Source: Halalkalicoccus sp. CG83
GTDB taxonomy: Archaea; Halobacteriota; Halobacteria; Halobacteriales; Halalkalicoccaceae
DNA: 64,000 bases
NCBI RefSeq assembly: GCF_037081715.1
Contig: NZ_JAZDDH010000001.1
Span: forward strand, 930,001-994,000
Direction: 5' to 3'
The notes below the pieces were generated by a model that saw nothing but the letters and a program-made list of their open reading frames with translations, was not told the origin of the DNA and did not search any database. Positions 1-8,814 of this stretch are shown here, piece by piece (positions within the stretch are counted from its first letter, which is position 1; each line of letters opens with the position of its first letter). Made by a program: the position numbers and the translations under genes.

Positions 1-1
1 C

Positions 2-691
2 ATGACCGATCGATCGGACCCGTCCCGGTGGTGGTATCTGACCGCGAGCGCGCTGGCGGTCGGCATCCTCGTCCTGCCGTTTGCCCGGATCTGGTGGACG
101 CTCGGATCGTCCGTATCGAGCGTGAGTACACCGATCGCCGGAGCGATCGTGTTCGTGTCGGCGTGTCTCTCGGGCTCGCTCTCCCTCGACGCACGACGGA
201 CCGGGAACGACGACTGGGATCCGGATCCGCGGCTCTACGCCGTCGGTGGGGTGCTGTATCCGCTGTCGCTCGTGGTCGGTACCTGGTATCTGTTGATGCG
301 CTACTGGAACGCCGGCCTCGCCGGCGTGAACGCGGTCGAGCCGCCGTCGGACGAGTGGCTCGCCGCCTCGCGCTGGCACTACTGGATCGCGCTCGGTCCG
401 GTCTGGTGTCTCGTCGGCGGCGTCGCCGCACTGGCGTTCGGTCTCTCGGGACTGCTGGTCGGCGCTCTCTGTTGGGTCATCGGGTTTGGGCTGTTCGTCC
501 TTGCGATCAACGTCGACGTCCGCCACGTCCGCGCCGCGGAACTCGAGTGGAAGCCCGGCGTGGGTCGCTACACCTACCCGCCGCTGTTCGCCGTGTTCTC
601 GCTGGTGCTCGCCCCCCTGATCATGCTCCTGGTCGGCGGAGTCTACCTGTTTCAGCGGCGGCGCTACGTGGGACCGACGGTGGGGCGGTAG
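2..691 (+). CDS. Polytopic membrane protein of unknown function
   Basis: A 229-residue hydrophobic protein with about five or six predicted membrane segments (roughly residues 12-33, 42-62, 78-98, 125-150, 150-172 and 195-217), and a charged Asp/Arg stretch between segments 2 and 3. The ATG lies at the very edge of the window, so an upstream start cannot be excluded. Short basic and acidic loops alternate as expected for an integral membrane protein. I do not recognise the family and see no catalytic motif. It converges on the Rieske gene, 37 bp away. Confidence 0.7.
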   Translation: MTDRSDPSRWWYLTASALAVGILVLPFARIWWTLGSSVSSVSTPIAGAIVFVSACLSGSLSLDARRTGNDDWDPDPRLYAVGGVLYPLSLVVGTWYLLMRYWNAGLAGVNAVEPPSDEWLAASRWHYWIALGPVWCLVGGVAALAFGLSGLLVGALCWVIGFGLFVLAINVDVRHVRAAELEWKPGVGRYTYPPLFAVFSLVLAPLIMLLVGGVYLFQRRRYVGPTVGR

Positions 692-728
692 AGCCGGCCT
701 TATCCGTTCGGACGGGGTCGGTCGCTGC

Positions 729-1160
729 TCAGAACCGGAGGTGCGAGGTCGAGCTCGGGCCGCCGTCCTCCTCGTCGTCGCTGCTCGCGCCTTCCCGGAG
801 GAACCGGACGTCGTCGTCGGTCAGATAGACCTGTCCGTTCTCGACCGAGACGTCGACGTCCGGGAGCGTCGTCTCCGCCGCGGGACCGTTGTCACAGTGG
901 CCCGAACAGGCGTCGAACGTCGAGCCGTGCTTCGGACAGACCACCTCTCCCTCGCGAACTACCGTGCCCACGCCCTCGCGATACAGGGGCTGGGCCTCGT
1001 GGGTACAGCTGTTGACCCACGCCTCGACCGTGCTCTCGTCGTCCTCGCAGGGAACGAGGAACACCTCCCGCTCCTCGCCGTGGCCGTCACGTACCGTGAA
1101 CAACCAGGCTCCCTCCTCGCTGACGGTGTCGACGCTCGTCAACCGGTAGCGACCGCTCAT
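729..1160 (-). CDS. Rieske [2Fe-2S] domain protein
   Basis: A small soluble Rieske-type iron-sulfur protein of 143 residues. The two cluster-binding boxes are visible: C52-T-H54 and C75-P-K-H78, which supply the Cys2His2 ligands of a Rieske centre. There is no signal peptide or membrane anchor, so it is probably a cytoplasmic electron carrier or assimilatory-type ferredoxin rather than a bc-complex subunit. A second cysteine pair (C85, C89) follows box 2. The start was placed at the ATG at 1160, because residues upstream of it do not resemble coding sequence. The acidic Ser-rich C-terminal tail is typical of halophiles. Confidence 0.85.
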   Translation of the reverse strand: MSGRYRLTSVDTVSEEGAWLFTVRDGHGEEREVFLVPCEDDESTVEAWVNSCTHEAQPLYREGVGTVVREGEVVCPKHGSTFDACSGHCDNGPAAETTLPDVDVSVENGQVYLTDDDVRFLREGASSDDEEDGGPSSTSHLRF

Positions 1161-1396
1161 GATCCCGCCTCGGGGAAGCGGAAAGTTAGCTCCTGTGATA
1201 GTCAGTCTCCGTGTCCGTCGCGTCGTTAGCATCCCCGTCGAGAAATCTCGCCCTATCACGGAGTGCCGATATCCGTTTCAGTAGGGCCGCCTGCGGTCTC
1301 GAACGGTCCATGACCTTCACGGCGGATACTCGGCTGTACATTGCCGCCCCCGGAGTACTTCTACTGAATCCGTTGACGATCACCGTTCACGGGTAG

Positions 1397-1591
1397 TCCA
1401 CTGGTTCACCTGATGACTTCAACGAGGCCTCGAAACCGACCACGAATAGAGACACGGTCGCGTCGTTTCTGCGGGGACTGGCCGACGAGATCGGCGAACG
1501 CGAGCTCCGGGTGCACGAACTCGCCGAGGAGTACGATCCCGCTAGATCCCAGTCGAAGCGCTATCGGAGGGGAGGACGAGAGTGGATGTGA
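1397..1591 (+). pseudogene. Gene-like 3' fragment without a start codon
   Basis: This frame reads as a typical haloarchaeal acidic helical segment, including VASFLRGLADEIGERELRV and HELAEEYDPARSQSKRYRRG, ending at a TGA at 1589-1591. It has no plausible start: a TAG at 1394-1396 closes the frame upstream and no early ATG or GTG follows. The overlapping frame is low-complexity Arg/Ser sequence, as expected for a shadow. I read it as the 3' remnant of a lost gene. The family is not recognised. Confidence 0.35.
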
Positions 1592-1924
1592 CGGAGCCGA
1601 CAGACCATTGATCGTGCGAACGAAGAGACGCCCATACGATCAGAAACCGCTCAACAGGCATACGACGTCCCCCGAACAACTCACATTACATCCGGCCGTA
1701 CAGTTTTCTAATGGAGTTCTTCGACGAGAGAGCTAGCAGAAATATCTATAAATAAATATCTAGCACGAATCATCTCGGCTTCTAAACTCAGTACGGTAAT
1801 CGATCGGGAAACGCGGAGTGATCCGTTTACTGCACCATGAGATCGCTCTATCGACATACGACTCTCGTATCCCCTTGCTGAGACGAGACGTGATCGGAGT
1901 TTACCCTATAATTTTATAATAAAC

Positions 1925-1959
1925 ATATTTATAATAGTATATTTAATCTTACTTAGGAT
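1925..1959 (+). promoter_or_regulatory. AT-rich promoter region of the poly-gamma-glutamate hydrolase gene
   Basis: The 35 bp before the ATG are almost pure A/T, with overlapping TATA-like hexamers (TTTATAATAG, TATATTTAAT). The last of these lies roughly 20-28 bp before the start codon, compatible with a leaderless transcript. No Shine-Dalgarno sequence is visible. Confidence 0.45.
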
Positions 1960-2913
1960 ATGAATACAACTACTCGTAGAAAAGTGATGAAGGCAGTCGG
2001 CTCGAGTCTCGGGCTGAGCGTCGGTGCCAAAACGCTCGTTCGGAACGGGAAGGCAACGGATTCGATCACGATACGCCGATACAACGGTGACGCCACGCTC
2101 AGGCGGGAGCACTGTACGGTCGGCGAGGATCGTTTGGAGGAGGGAGGTATCGAGATCGGTGAGCAGATACGGGTCGGAAGCGACGATTTCCACAGCACGT
2201 ACGACTCCGGACTCTATACGGTCGTCGGGACCGCTTCTTCCCCTGGGACGGTCGAGATGAACAAGGAAGGGCTCGCTAGATTGGGGTTGAAGAACAACAC
2301 TTCGGGATTCGTTCGAGCGAATGCGCCGCATCCGGAGTACGAAACGAGGGGGGAGGCGGACGAACACGACGAGTACGGAGAGATCCTCGTCGATGACGGC
2401 GAGCAATCCGATCTGGTCGCCTGTGCGGTTCATGGTGGTTGGATCGAATACCGGACTGACGAACAGGCGGCTTACGTTGCCGAGGCACTGGACGTGACGG
2501 AATGGTCGTGCGTCGGCTACAACGACGGTGGTGGCGCGTATGACCGATGGCATATCACCTCGACCGATATCGACAGGCGAGCCTTTCCGAAACTGGATCG
2601 AATCGGAGATCGAGGATTCACGCACGCAGTGAGCTTCCACGGGTTTTCCGAACCGGGAATCGCTATCGGCGGTACCGCCTCCAGATCGTTGAGGATGAAG
2701 TTCCGCGACGAGATCGACGGGATGGCCGAGGGGAAGTATGACGTCTACCTCGCCGATGACGGACCCTACGCGGGGGACTCGCCCGAGAACTTCGCCAACT
2801 GGATCGCCGGCGGCGACGGCGGTGTTCAGATCGAACAGAGCTGGGACGCCCGGACCGACGACTGGGAGGCCATCGCCGCTGCCGTCGTCGAGGTGTACTC
2901 GGATACGCTCTGA
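1960..2913 (+). CDS. Tat-exported poly-gamma-glutamate hydrolase family protein
   Basis: A 317-residue protein related to phage poly-gamma-glutamate hydrolase (PghP), a zinc carboxypeptidase-like enzyme that cuts gamma-linked polyglutamate. Visible motifs: AVHGGWIE with H158 and E163 (the His-x4-Glu zinc pair of the family), WHITSTDID around residue 198, and SFHGF with the likely third zinc ligand H227. Residues 5-11 (TRRKVMK) match a twin-arginine signal, followed by a short apolar stretch, so export by Tat is likely. It stands alone in an AT-rich patch. The substrate could be a polyglutamate capsule, its own or a competitor's. Family assignment is firm from motifs; substrate is inference. 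Confidence 0.8.
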   Translation: MNTTTRRKVMKAVGSSLGLSVGAKTLVRNGKATDSITIRRYNGDATLRREHCTVGEDRLEEGGIEIGEQIRVGSDDFHSTYDSGLYTVVGTASSPGTVEMNKEGLARLGLKNNTSGFVRANAPHPEYETRGEADEHDEYGEILVDDGEQSDLVACAVHGGWIEYRTDEQAAYVAEALDVTEWSCVGYNDGGGAYDRWHITSTDIDRRAFPKLDRIGDRGFTHAVSFHGFSEPGIAIGGTASRSLRMKFRDEIDGMAEGKYDVYLADDGPYAGDSPENFANWIAGGDGGVQIEQSWDARTDDWEAIAAAVVEVYSDTL

Positions 2914-3315
2914 GGATCCCGACTTCCAGGCCGGAGACGAACTGACGATTCGTCTTACACCGGACACCTCGATGAGCCTCGACCTGTAGAGATGCTCGAT
3001 ACGTCCCGCGTCACATTACTCGAGATCTCGACCGAACGGGAGGCTGCCTATCTCGAGGTTCGCATTACGTAGCCGTCGAACAGTCGGTGAAGCGTCACTC
3101 TTCACGAGAGTCACCCGCACTGACGACAGCAGAACGTCCGAGAATAGTGGTGGATCGGTAACCGAAGAACGAAGCTGTAGACCTCCCAACCCGTCAAGCC
3201 GGTCGTGCGGAAACGGAACGGCACACTCGCGAGTGGAAGGGAAGCCGTGGTGCATCCCCGAGAGGACGGGGATTCCAAGAGAGCAGCGTTGTGCTTCGGC
3301 GAGTAACGGTATACG
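2914..3315. other. Gap with a possible gene fragment and a hairpin
   Basis: About 400 bp with no complete gene. Just after the hydrolase stop, one plus-strand frame (about 2914-2989) reads DPDFQAGDELTIRLTPD and stops at 2987-2989, which looks like the C-terminus of a lost protein; it has no start. A perfect hairpin lies at 3254-3273 (separate entry). The rest, 2990-3250, shows no coding pattern on either strand. Confidence 0.4.
3254..3273 (-). terminator. 7-bp stem hairpin downstream of secY
   Basis: ATCCCCG and CGGGGAT form a perfect 7-bp stem around a 6-nt loop, 42 bp beyond the secY stop codon. It could end the long ribosomal transcript, but no U-tract follows on the minus strand. A second possibility is an insertion-sequence remnant: similar G+C hairpins end haloarchaeal IS200/IS605-type elements. 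Neither reading is proven. Confidence 0.3.
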
Positions 3316-4782
3316 TTACCGTCCGCCGAACATCTCGCGCATCATCGGGTGCATCTCCATCATCTGCTCCTCCGCGATCTCCTCGTAGAGCTTGTAGGTG
3401 ATCGACACCGCCAGCAGCAGTCCCGTGCCGGAGACCGCACCGATGGTGCCGAGCATGTTCGCCATCACGGCGAGCAGCCCTACGAGCGCGCCGCCGATGA
3501 CCGTCACCTGCGGGATGTACCGCTCTAGGACCTTCTCGTAGACGCCGACGTTCTGCCGGAACCCGGGGATCTGCATCCCGGAGTTCTGGATTTGTCGCGC
3601 CGTCGCCTCGGGGCCCATGTCGGTCGTCTCGACCCAGAAGATCGCGAAGACCGCCCCGCCGACGACCATCACGGTGAGGTCGATCCCTACCCGAAGCATG
3701 ATCTGCCAGGGGGCCTGGGCGGCCTGCCCGAGCCACCACATCCACTCGCCCGGCTGCTGGATCGGGTTGAGGTAGTAGAACAGCCCCGACTGGGGCTGGC
3801 CGTTCGAGTAGACACCGAGCCAGGCGGGCATCGTCCCGAGCTGCGAGTCGAGGATCCGCCCGAGGAACTGGATGTTCATCTGCACCGCGCGAACGAGGAT
3901 CATCGGCAGGACGCTCGCGTAGATCAGCTTCACGGGGAACCGACCGCGGGCGCCCTTCACGCGGGCGTGCGAGAGCGGGATCTCGACGCGGACGGACTCG
4001 GCGTAGACCACGACCGCGAAGATGAAGATCGTGGTGATGATCGCGAGCAGCGCCCCCTGCCCGAGGAAGAGCTCCTGGAGTCCCTCGCTCGTCAGCAACG
4101 AGGGGAAGGAGGTCTGGCCGAACAGGATCGAGAACCACGTCGGGATGATGCCGACGTCGCCGGGCAGCCCGCCCCAGGCGAACAGCCCGCCCAGGAGTCG
4201 CTGGCTCACGCCGGCGATGATGAACAGTCCGATCCCGCTGCCGACGCCCCACTTCGAGACGATCTCGTCGAGAAACAGGATGAAGACCCCGCCGACGAAC
4301 ACCTGTGCGAAGATCAGCGTCTGGACCGTCGTCTGGCCGTACGCCGCCGCGAGTTCGGGGCTCGGGGGAAGGAAACCGCCGAGAAACACCATCGGGAACG
4401 CGGTCAGGGCGGTCATCACGACCACCAGCAGCTTCTGGAGGCCCTGGTACAGCACCTGATCGCGCGGGTCGTTCGTGTCCAGTCCCAGCAGCCCTGCGCC
4501 GCCCAGCAGCTGGAGGACGATACTCGCGGTGACGATCGGTCCGATCCCCACCTGGAGGATCGTCCCCTGTTCGCCGGCGAGGATCGACCGGAAGTTCCCG
4601 AAGATGTCCTGACCGGCCTGTGCCTCGGGCAGCCCCCAGAGGTAGACGTTCGTCAGGAAGAAGTAGACGAGCAGGACGCCGAGCGTCCACGTCAGCTTGC
4701 GTTTGAAGGGGATGTGCCCCTCCGGACGCGTCACCCCCGGCATTCGTGTGAGAATCGGTTCGGCGGCTTCCTTCCAGGTCAT
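3316..4782 (-). CDS. secY: Preprotein translocase subunit SecY
   Basis: The channel-forming subunit of the Sec translocon, 488 residues with about ten membrane segments. The N-terminal start MTWKEAAEPILTRMPGV and the first membrane segment after FKRKLTWTLGVLLVYFF match archaeal SecY, as do the conserved cytoplasmic loop near VYAESVRVEIPLSHAR and the C-terminal segment EIAEEQMMEMHPMMREMF. It is the last gene of the ribosomal operon, 3 bp after rpl15, its usual archaeal position. SecE and SecG are not in the window. Confidence 0.97.
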   Translation of the reverse strand: MTWKEAAEPILTRMPGVTRPEGHIPFKRKLTWTLGVLLVYFFLTNVYLWGLPEAQAGQDIFGNFRSILAGEQGTILQVGIGPIVTASIVLQLLGGAGLLGLDTNDPRDQVLYQGLQKLLVVVMTALTAFPMVFLGGFLPPSPELAAAYGQTTVQTLIFAQVFVGGVFILFLDEIVSKWGVGSGIGLFIIAGVSQRLLGGLFAWGGLPGDVGIIPTWFSILFGQTSFPSLLTSEGLQELFLGQGALLAIITTIFIFAVVVYAESVRVEIPLSHARVKGARGRFPVKLIYASVLPMILVRAVQMNIQFLGRILDSQLGTMPAWLGVYSNGQPQSGLFYYLNPIQQPGEWMWWLGQAAQAPWQIMLRVGIDLTVMVVGGAVFAIFWVETTDMGPEATARQIQNSGMQIPGFRQNVGVYEKVLERYIPQVTVIGGALVGLLAVMANMLGTIGAVSGTGLLLAVSITYKLYEEIAEEQMMEMHPMMREMFGGR

Positions 4783-4785
4783 TGA

Positions 4786-5304
4786 TTACGCTTCGTCAGC
4801 CGTTGGTTCAATACTTTGTGGTTCTGATTCGCCGTCCTCCTCGTCGGACTCCTCCTCGACCTGTCCGCGCTCGGAGACGATCGCCTCGCCGCCGGCCTCC
4901 TCGACGAGCTCGACCGCGCTCGCGGAGAAGGCGTCCGCGGTGATCGAGAGCGCGTTGCGGACCTGGCCGCCGCCGAGCACCTTCACCGCGTCGGCCTCGT
5001 GGCCGTCCTCGACGATGTCCCGGGCGTCGAGGTGGTAGCTCCCGTCCTCCTCGCTCGCGAGGTCGTCCGCGACGTAGAGCGGGGCGTCCTCGTCGAGCTT
5101 CTGGACGTCGATCGTGAGGACAGTCTCCTTGACCTTCTCCGGTCGAGTGAAGCCGTGTTTGCCGAGCGGCCCGTAGTTGTGGAACTCGTGTTTGCTGCGT
5201 CCGGCAGCCCCGCGTCCGCCCCGGTGGCCGGCGCCGCGCCGGTTCTTGTGCGTGCCGCCGCCGTGCGTGCGCGAACCGCGCTGGCGTCGTTTCTTGTTCG
5301 TCAT
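4786..5304 (-). CDS. rpl15: 50S ribosomal protein uL15
   Basis: Large-subunit protein uL15, 172 residues. The basic N-terminus (MTNKKRRQRGSRTHGGG) and GAGHRGGRG loop are diagnostic. The start at 5304 was chosen because sequence upstream of it in the same frame is the antisense of rpl30. It lies 2 bp after rpl30 and 3 bp before secY. The last 20 residues form an acidic tail. Confidence 0.96.
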   Translation of the reverse strand: MTNKKRRQRGSRTHGGGTHKNRRGAGHRGGRGAAGRSKHEFHNYGPLGKHGFTRPEKVKETVLTIDVQKLDEDAPLYVADDLASEEDGSYHLDARDIVEDGHEADAVKVLGGGQVRNALSITADAFSASAVELVEEAGGEAIVSERGQVEEESDEEDGESEPQSIEPTADEA

Positions 5305-5306
5305 TG

Positions 5307-5771
5307 TTATCGCATCGCCTCGAGGAGGTCGTCGATCTCCTCGGTCGTGTGTTTGCCCAGCTGTCCGCCCTGGCTCGCGGGATGCTTGATCCCCTTGTGA
5401 CCGCCACGCGGCGGGTGGAGCCGGAGGACGGGCGTGAGCCCCTGTTCTCCCAGCGTCGTCTCCTCGTCGAGAAGCGCCTCCGCGAGCGCCTCCACCGAGT
5501 CGTACTCGGTGTTCTCCGCGAGCCACTCGTCGTCGATCTCGCCGCTGCCCTCGGCGGGCTCCGCTCGCTTGCGGATCAGCGTCTCGACGACCTCGCTGCT
5601 CGGCTCGCCGTAGGCGACGTAGTCGTTCACCTTCGCGATCATCCCGCGGAACGTCTCGTGTTCGGGGACGAGCGCACAGTGGTTCACTCGGTGGAGGTTC
5701 AGCATCGAGAGGGTGTCCTCCACGTCGTAGTCCATGTTGACGTCGCCGCGGATCTGGACGACCGCCTGCAT
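5307..5771 (-). CDS. rpl30: 50S ribosomal protein uL30
   Basis: Large-subunit protein uL30 in the long archaeal form, 154 residues. The uL30 core occupies the N-terminal 60 residues (QAVVQIRGDVNMD, LNLHRVNHC). The C-terminal archaeal extension ends in GKHTTEEIDDLLEAMR. Two adjacent ATG codons occur at 5774 and 5771; the second gives the usual MQA start and a TGATG overlap with the rps5 stop. Confidence 0.95.
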   Translation of the reverse strand: MQAVVQIRGDVNMDYDVEDTLSMLNLHRVNHCALVPEHETFRGMIAKVNDYVAYGEPSSEVVETLIRKRAEPAEGSGEIDDEWLAENTEYDSVEALAEALLDEETTLGEQGLTPVLRLHPPRGGHKGIKHPASQGGQLGKHTTEEIDDLLEAMR

Positions 5772-6418
5772 CATTCGACGACCTCCTGCTGTCGCTGCTC
5801 CTGGACGTGGTCGGGCACCCGCGACTGCGAGGCGTTCTCGAGCGCGTTGAACGTCGCCTTCGCGAGGTTGACCGTCGTCCGGGTGTTGCCGTGGCTCTTC
5901 GTCCAGGCGTCCTCGATGCCGGCGAGCTCGAGCACGCTGCGGACGGTCTCGGCGGCCGCGAGCCCGAGGCCCTTCGGTGCCGGGATGACCTCGACGGTGA
6001 CGCTGCCGGCCTTGCCGGTCGACTTTCGCTGCAGCGAGTGGGTGCCGCCCGCGCGGTCCTCCCAGGAGCCGCTGCCGCGGTCGACCTTGATGATGTTCAG
6101 CTTCGCGATGCCGATCGCCTTCTGGATGGCGCCGCCGACCTGGTCGTCACGGCCCTCCGCGTAGCCGACGTAGCCGTCGCGGTTGCCGACGACGCAGACA
6201 CACCGGAACTTCACCCGGCGGCCCGAGTCGGTCATCCGCTGGACCATGTTGATGTCCAGTACGTCGTCCTCGAGGCCGGGAAGGAGCTGGTCGACGATCT
6301 CCGTCTCCTTCAGCGGCAGTCCCGAGTTGAGCGCCTCCTCCATCGTCTCGATCTCGCCGTCGCGGACGAGTCGGCCGAGCCGTGTGACGGGCTCCCACCC
6401 GTCGTTTCGTTGTGACAT
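5771..6418 (-). CDS. rps5: 30S ribosomal protein uS5
   Basis: Small-subunit protein uS5, 215 residues, involved in decoding fidelity. The double-stranded RNA-binding region is seen in [19 protein letters not shown], and the second domain in [19 protein letters not shown]. The archaeal N-terminal extension ([17 protein letters not shown]) is present. It lies 2 bp downstream of rpl18 and its stop overlaps the rpl30 start by one base. Confidence 0.96.
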   Translation of the reverse strand: MSQRNDGWEPVTRLGRLVRDGEIETMEEALNSGLPLKETEIVDQLLPGLEDDVLDINMVQRMTDSGRRVKFRCVCVVGNRDGYVGYAEGRDDQVGGAIQKAIGIAKLNIIKVDRGSGSWEDRAGGTHSLQRKSTGKAGSVTVEVIPAPKGLGLAAAETVRSVLELAGIEDAWTKSHGNTRTTVNLAKATFNALENASQSRVPDHVQEQRQQEVVE

Positions 6419-6420
6419 GC

Positions 6421-6972
6421 TTACTCCTCCATGATGGTCTCCCGAACCTCATCGAAGTGCTCGGGAAGGGTCGTTGCGTCGAACTCGCCGCTGTACAGCG
6501 GCTCGTCGAGCTGCTCTGCGTACTCCGCGATGTGCTCGCCGCGGGTTCGGCTCCAGTCCGCCAGCACCGAATCGCTGTGCGGGATCTCGAGGCCCGCGTC
6601 GATCGCGCCCTCCTGGACCGCGAACAGCGTGCTGCCGGGCGTCGCCGTGTAGAGGCCGATGTCGAGGACCGCCTCCTCGACGTCCGCCTCGAGCGCGCGT
6701 TTTCCCGCGAGCAGCCCCGTCAGATACGCCGAGGGGAGGTTCCCCGTCGGGGCCTCCCAGCCGTAGTCGGCGAGGTCCGAGGAGTGTGCGCTCGCGAGCG
6801 TCTCGTCGCCCTGTGGACTGGTCGTGATCAGCTGCGCCCTGACGTGTTTGTTGCTCTGGCGAGCAACCAGACGAGGTTTGCCGGATTTCAGCAGGCGCAA
6901 CCTCTGGTGGTAGTCTGTTCGGACTTCGCGGCGCCGACGCATCGGCACCTTATAGCGTGGTCCTGTTGCCAT
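6421..6972 (-). CDS. rpl18: 50S ribosomal protein uL18
   Basis: Large-subunit 5S rRNA-binding protein uL18, 183 residues. The basic N-terminus [19 protein letters not shown] and the segment [19 protein letters not shown] are typical of archaeal uL18. Its ATG shares one base with the rpl19e stop codon (TAATG), a sign of translational coupling. Confidence 0.96.
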   Translation of the reverse strand: MATGPRYKVPMRRRREVRTDYHQRLRLLKSGKPRLVARQSNKHVRAQLITTSPQGDETLASAHSSDLADYGWEAPTGNLPSAYLTGLLAGKRALEADVEEAVLDIGLYTATPGSTLFAVQEGAIDAGLEIPHSDSVLADWSRTRGEHIAEYAEQLDEPLYSGEFDATTLPEHFDEVRETIMEE

Positions 6973-7421
6973 TATTCGTCACCGTATTCGTTGTCGATGT
7001 AGTTGGTCATGTAGCGGACGCTGCGGAACTCCCCGCCGCGGGCCTTGTTGTAGAGCTCGCGGTACTCGCCGGGCGAGAGCTCGCCCTCGTCGCGGAGCTC
7101 GCGCAGTCGTCGACGTTGTGCTCTGATCTGATTCTGCCACTGTTCCTTCTCGTCCTGGCGCGCGCCGGCCTTCCCCTTTCGCTTGCCCGCGCCCTTCTGG
7201 TGGCCGTAGGCTCGCTTCTTCTGGCGCTCTCGCGCCCGTCCGCGGGAGTTGCCGCGCTTGTCCTTCGCCTGGATGATCCCCTGGTCGACGAGCTCGCGGA
7301 TCTCCTCGCGGGTGATCGCGTCGACGATCTCGCCCTGCGCCTCGGGATCGAACCAGACGCGGTTCTTGCCGACGTCCAGAACGTCCGCCGCCAGTCGCTT
7401 CTGTGCCGAGAGATCGCTCAT
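6972..7421 (-). CDS. rpl19e: 50S ribosomal protein eL19
   Basis: Archaeal/eukaryotic large-subunit protein eL19, 149 residues. It begins [20 protein letters not shown] and carries the family's basic [19 protein letters not shown] region and the long C-terminal helix. The start at 7421 overlaps the rpl32e stop by 4 bases. Longer upstream reading in this frame is the antisense of rpl32e and was left out. Confidence 0.96.
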   Translation of the reverse strand: MSDLSAQKRLAADVLDVGKNRVWFDPEAQGEIVDAITREEIRELVDQGIIQAKDKRGNSRGRARERQKKRAYGHQKGAGKRKGKAGARQDEKEQWQNQIRAQRRRLRELRDEGELSPGEYRELYNKARGGEFRSVRYMTNYIDNEYGDE

Positions 7422-8227
7422 TCCTCGTTCACCTCGACTTCGACGTACGTGGGGTTGAGAACGCGGACGCCCGCGTTCTCTGCCTCCTCCTCGATGCGTT
7501 CGCGCTTGCGTGCGCCGACCGACGAGGCGATGCGCACTGCCTCTCGGTCCCCGTCGACGCCCTCGAGGTCGTCGACGTTGTGGACGCGGACCTCCTCGAA
7601 GCCGCTCGGGTGACGACCGCGGACCTCGGTCGGCGTGCGGAAGCCGGCCTTGACGACCTGACCCTTCCCCTTGATGCGACGGCGCTGCTTCGAGAGCCCG
7701 CCGCGGGGGCGGCGCCACGAGGTCGGCGTTCGCTTCTTCATGTGGTAGTCCTGGCGGTTGAACTGCGGCTTGCTGACGCGGGCTCGCTCGCCGAGGAGGC
7801 GGACCTCCTCGTCGTCGAGCTGGGGCGTCTTCTCCGTGAGCCCGCGCGCCTGCAGTTCGGTCTCGGCCGCCTCGGTCTCCTCGACCTCGGTTTCGGGCTC
7901 GGTGTCCTCGACGTCGGCCTCGGTCTCCTCCTCGACCTCGAGTCCGCCGACGTCGGCCTTGATTCGTGCGGCCAGTGCGTTACCGATCCCCTCGACGTCC
8001 GCGAGTTCGCCCTGGCTCGCCGCCTTGACGTCCTCGACGGTCTCGAAGCCGGCCTCGCGCAGCGCGTCGGCCTTCGCGTCGCCGACGCCGCTGATGTCGC
8101 TCAGCTCGACCGGGTCGTCGGGGGCTGCCTGCTCGTCCTCCGAGGGGGTCGCCTCCTCGGTGTCCTCGGTCTCCTGTTCGACTTCGGTCTCGGTCTCGGT
8201 CTCCTCGTGCTCTTCTTCTTCGGCCAT
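7418..8227 (-). CDS. rpl32e: 50S ribosomal protein eL32 with N-terminal helix-hairpin-helix extension
   Basis: Large-subunit protein eL32, 269 residues, roughly twice the core length. The eL32 core is C-terminal (about residues 135-269, with [20 protein letters not shown]). Before it come a very acidic Glu/Thr leader (1-40), a helix-hairpin-helix module ([20 protein letters not shown] to [18 protein letters not shown], about 42-95) and a second acidic linker. Such extensions occur in haloarchaeal eL32. Immediately follows rpl6 with no gap. Confidence 0.95.
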   Translation of the reverse strand: MAEEEEHEETETETEVEQETEDTEEATPSEDEQAAPDDPVELSDISGVGDAKADALREAGFETVEDVKAASQGELADVEGIGNALAARIKADVGGLEVEEETEADVEDTEPETEVEETEAAETELQARGLTEKTPQLDDEEVRLLGERARVSKPQFNRQDYHMKKRTPTSWRRPRGGLSKQRRRIKGKGQVVKAGFRTPTEVRGRHPSGFEEVRVHNVDDLEGVDGDREAVRIASSVGARKRERIEEEAENAGVRVLNPTYVEVEVNEE

Positions 8228-8812
8228 TTAGACGCCTCCTTTGGGTTTCTCGACGATGTAGACGCCGTCCTGAAACACGCGGTTGTCCTTGCCGCTGACC
8301 CGCGTGAGCTGTTCGATGTCCGCGGCGGTCTGGCCGACGTCCTCCTTGTTCGGACCGCGGAGGACGAGCTCCTCGCCGTCGATCTCGACCTCGGTGTCGC
8401 CGTGGATCGACGACCGTCGCGCCGCTCGCTCGCCGAGGAAGTTCTCGATGACGATCTCGTCGTTCTCGACCGACACCTGCATCGGGAAGTGCGAGTACAG
8501 GACCTCCATCCGGTACTCCCACCCCTCGCTCACGCCGCGGATCATGTTGCGGACGTGGCTCTCGAACGTGCCGAGCGTCGCCTTCGTCTTCGCGTCCTCC
8601 TCGTCGCTCTCGATGAGGACCGCGTCGACCTCGCGCTGCTCGGTCTCGCCATCGTCGGTCTCCTCCTCGACGGTGGTCGTCCCCGTCGAGACGGAGACGT
8701 CCGGGTACCACAGCCGGCGAGTGACCTCGCCGTCCGGCCCCGAGACCGTCAGTTCGAGGTGGTCGACCTCGGCCGAAACCTCCTCCGGTAGTGTGATTTC
8801 TGTTCGTGGCAT
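8228..8812 (-). CDS. rpl6: 50S ribosomal protein uL6
   Basis: Large-subunit protein uL6, 194 residues, close to the sarcin-ricin loop in the assembled ribosome. It has the two-domain uL6 pattern with FESHVRNMIRGVSEGWEY in the first half and the conserved GPNKEDVGQTAADIEQLTRV near the C-terminus. The acidic insert around residues 45-60 is halophile-typical. It starts 2 bp after rps8. Confidence 0.96.
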   Translation of the reverse strand: MPRTEITLPEEVSAEVDHLELTVSGPDGEVTRRLWYPDVSVSTGTTTVEEETDDGETEQREVDAVLIESDEEDAKTKATLGTFESHVRNMIRGVSEGWEYRMEVLYSHFPMQVSVENDEIVIENFLGERAARRSSIHGDTEVEIDGEELVLRGPNKEDVGQTAADIEQLTRVSGKDNRVFQDGVYIVEKPKGGV

Positions 8813-8814
8813 GG

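Larger units (their letters stand above)
1161..1959. other. Gene-poor stretch, AT-rich towards its right end
   Basis: About 800 bp without an intact gene. The left part (1161-1400) is G+C-rich noise. A gene-like fragment lies at 1397-1591 (separate entry). From about 1735 the base composition drops sharply, with runs such as ATAAATAAATATC and TTTATAATAAAC, ending in the promoter region of the poly-gamma-glutamate hydrolase gene. The composition change fits acquired or decaying DNA next to the ribosomal operon. Confidence 0.5.

Noticed and set aside
2914-2989. Possible pilin or archaellin C-terminus after the hydrolase gene
   Set aside because: The short reading looks protein-like, but the resemblance to pilin ends is too weak to name a family.
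3592-4785. 397-residue frame antisense to secY
   Set aside because: It is the mirror of a conserved gene; composition is His/Asp/Arg-rich shadow sequence and no promoter or family match is apparent.
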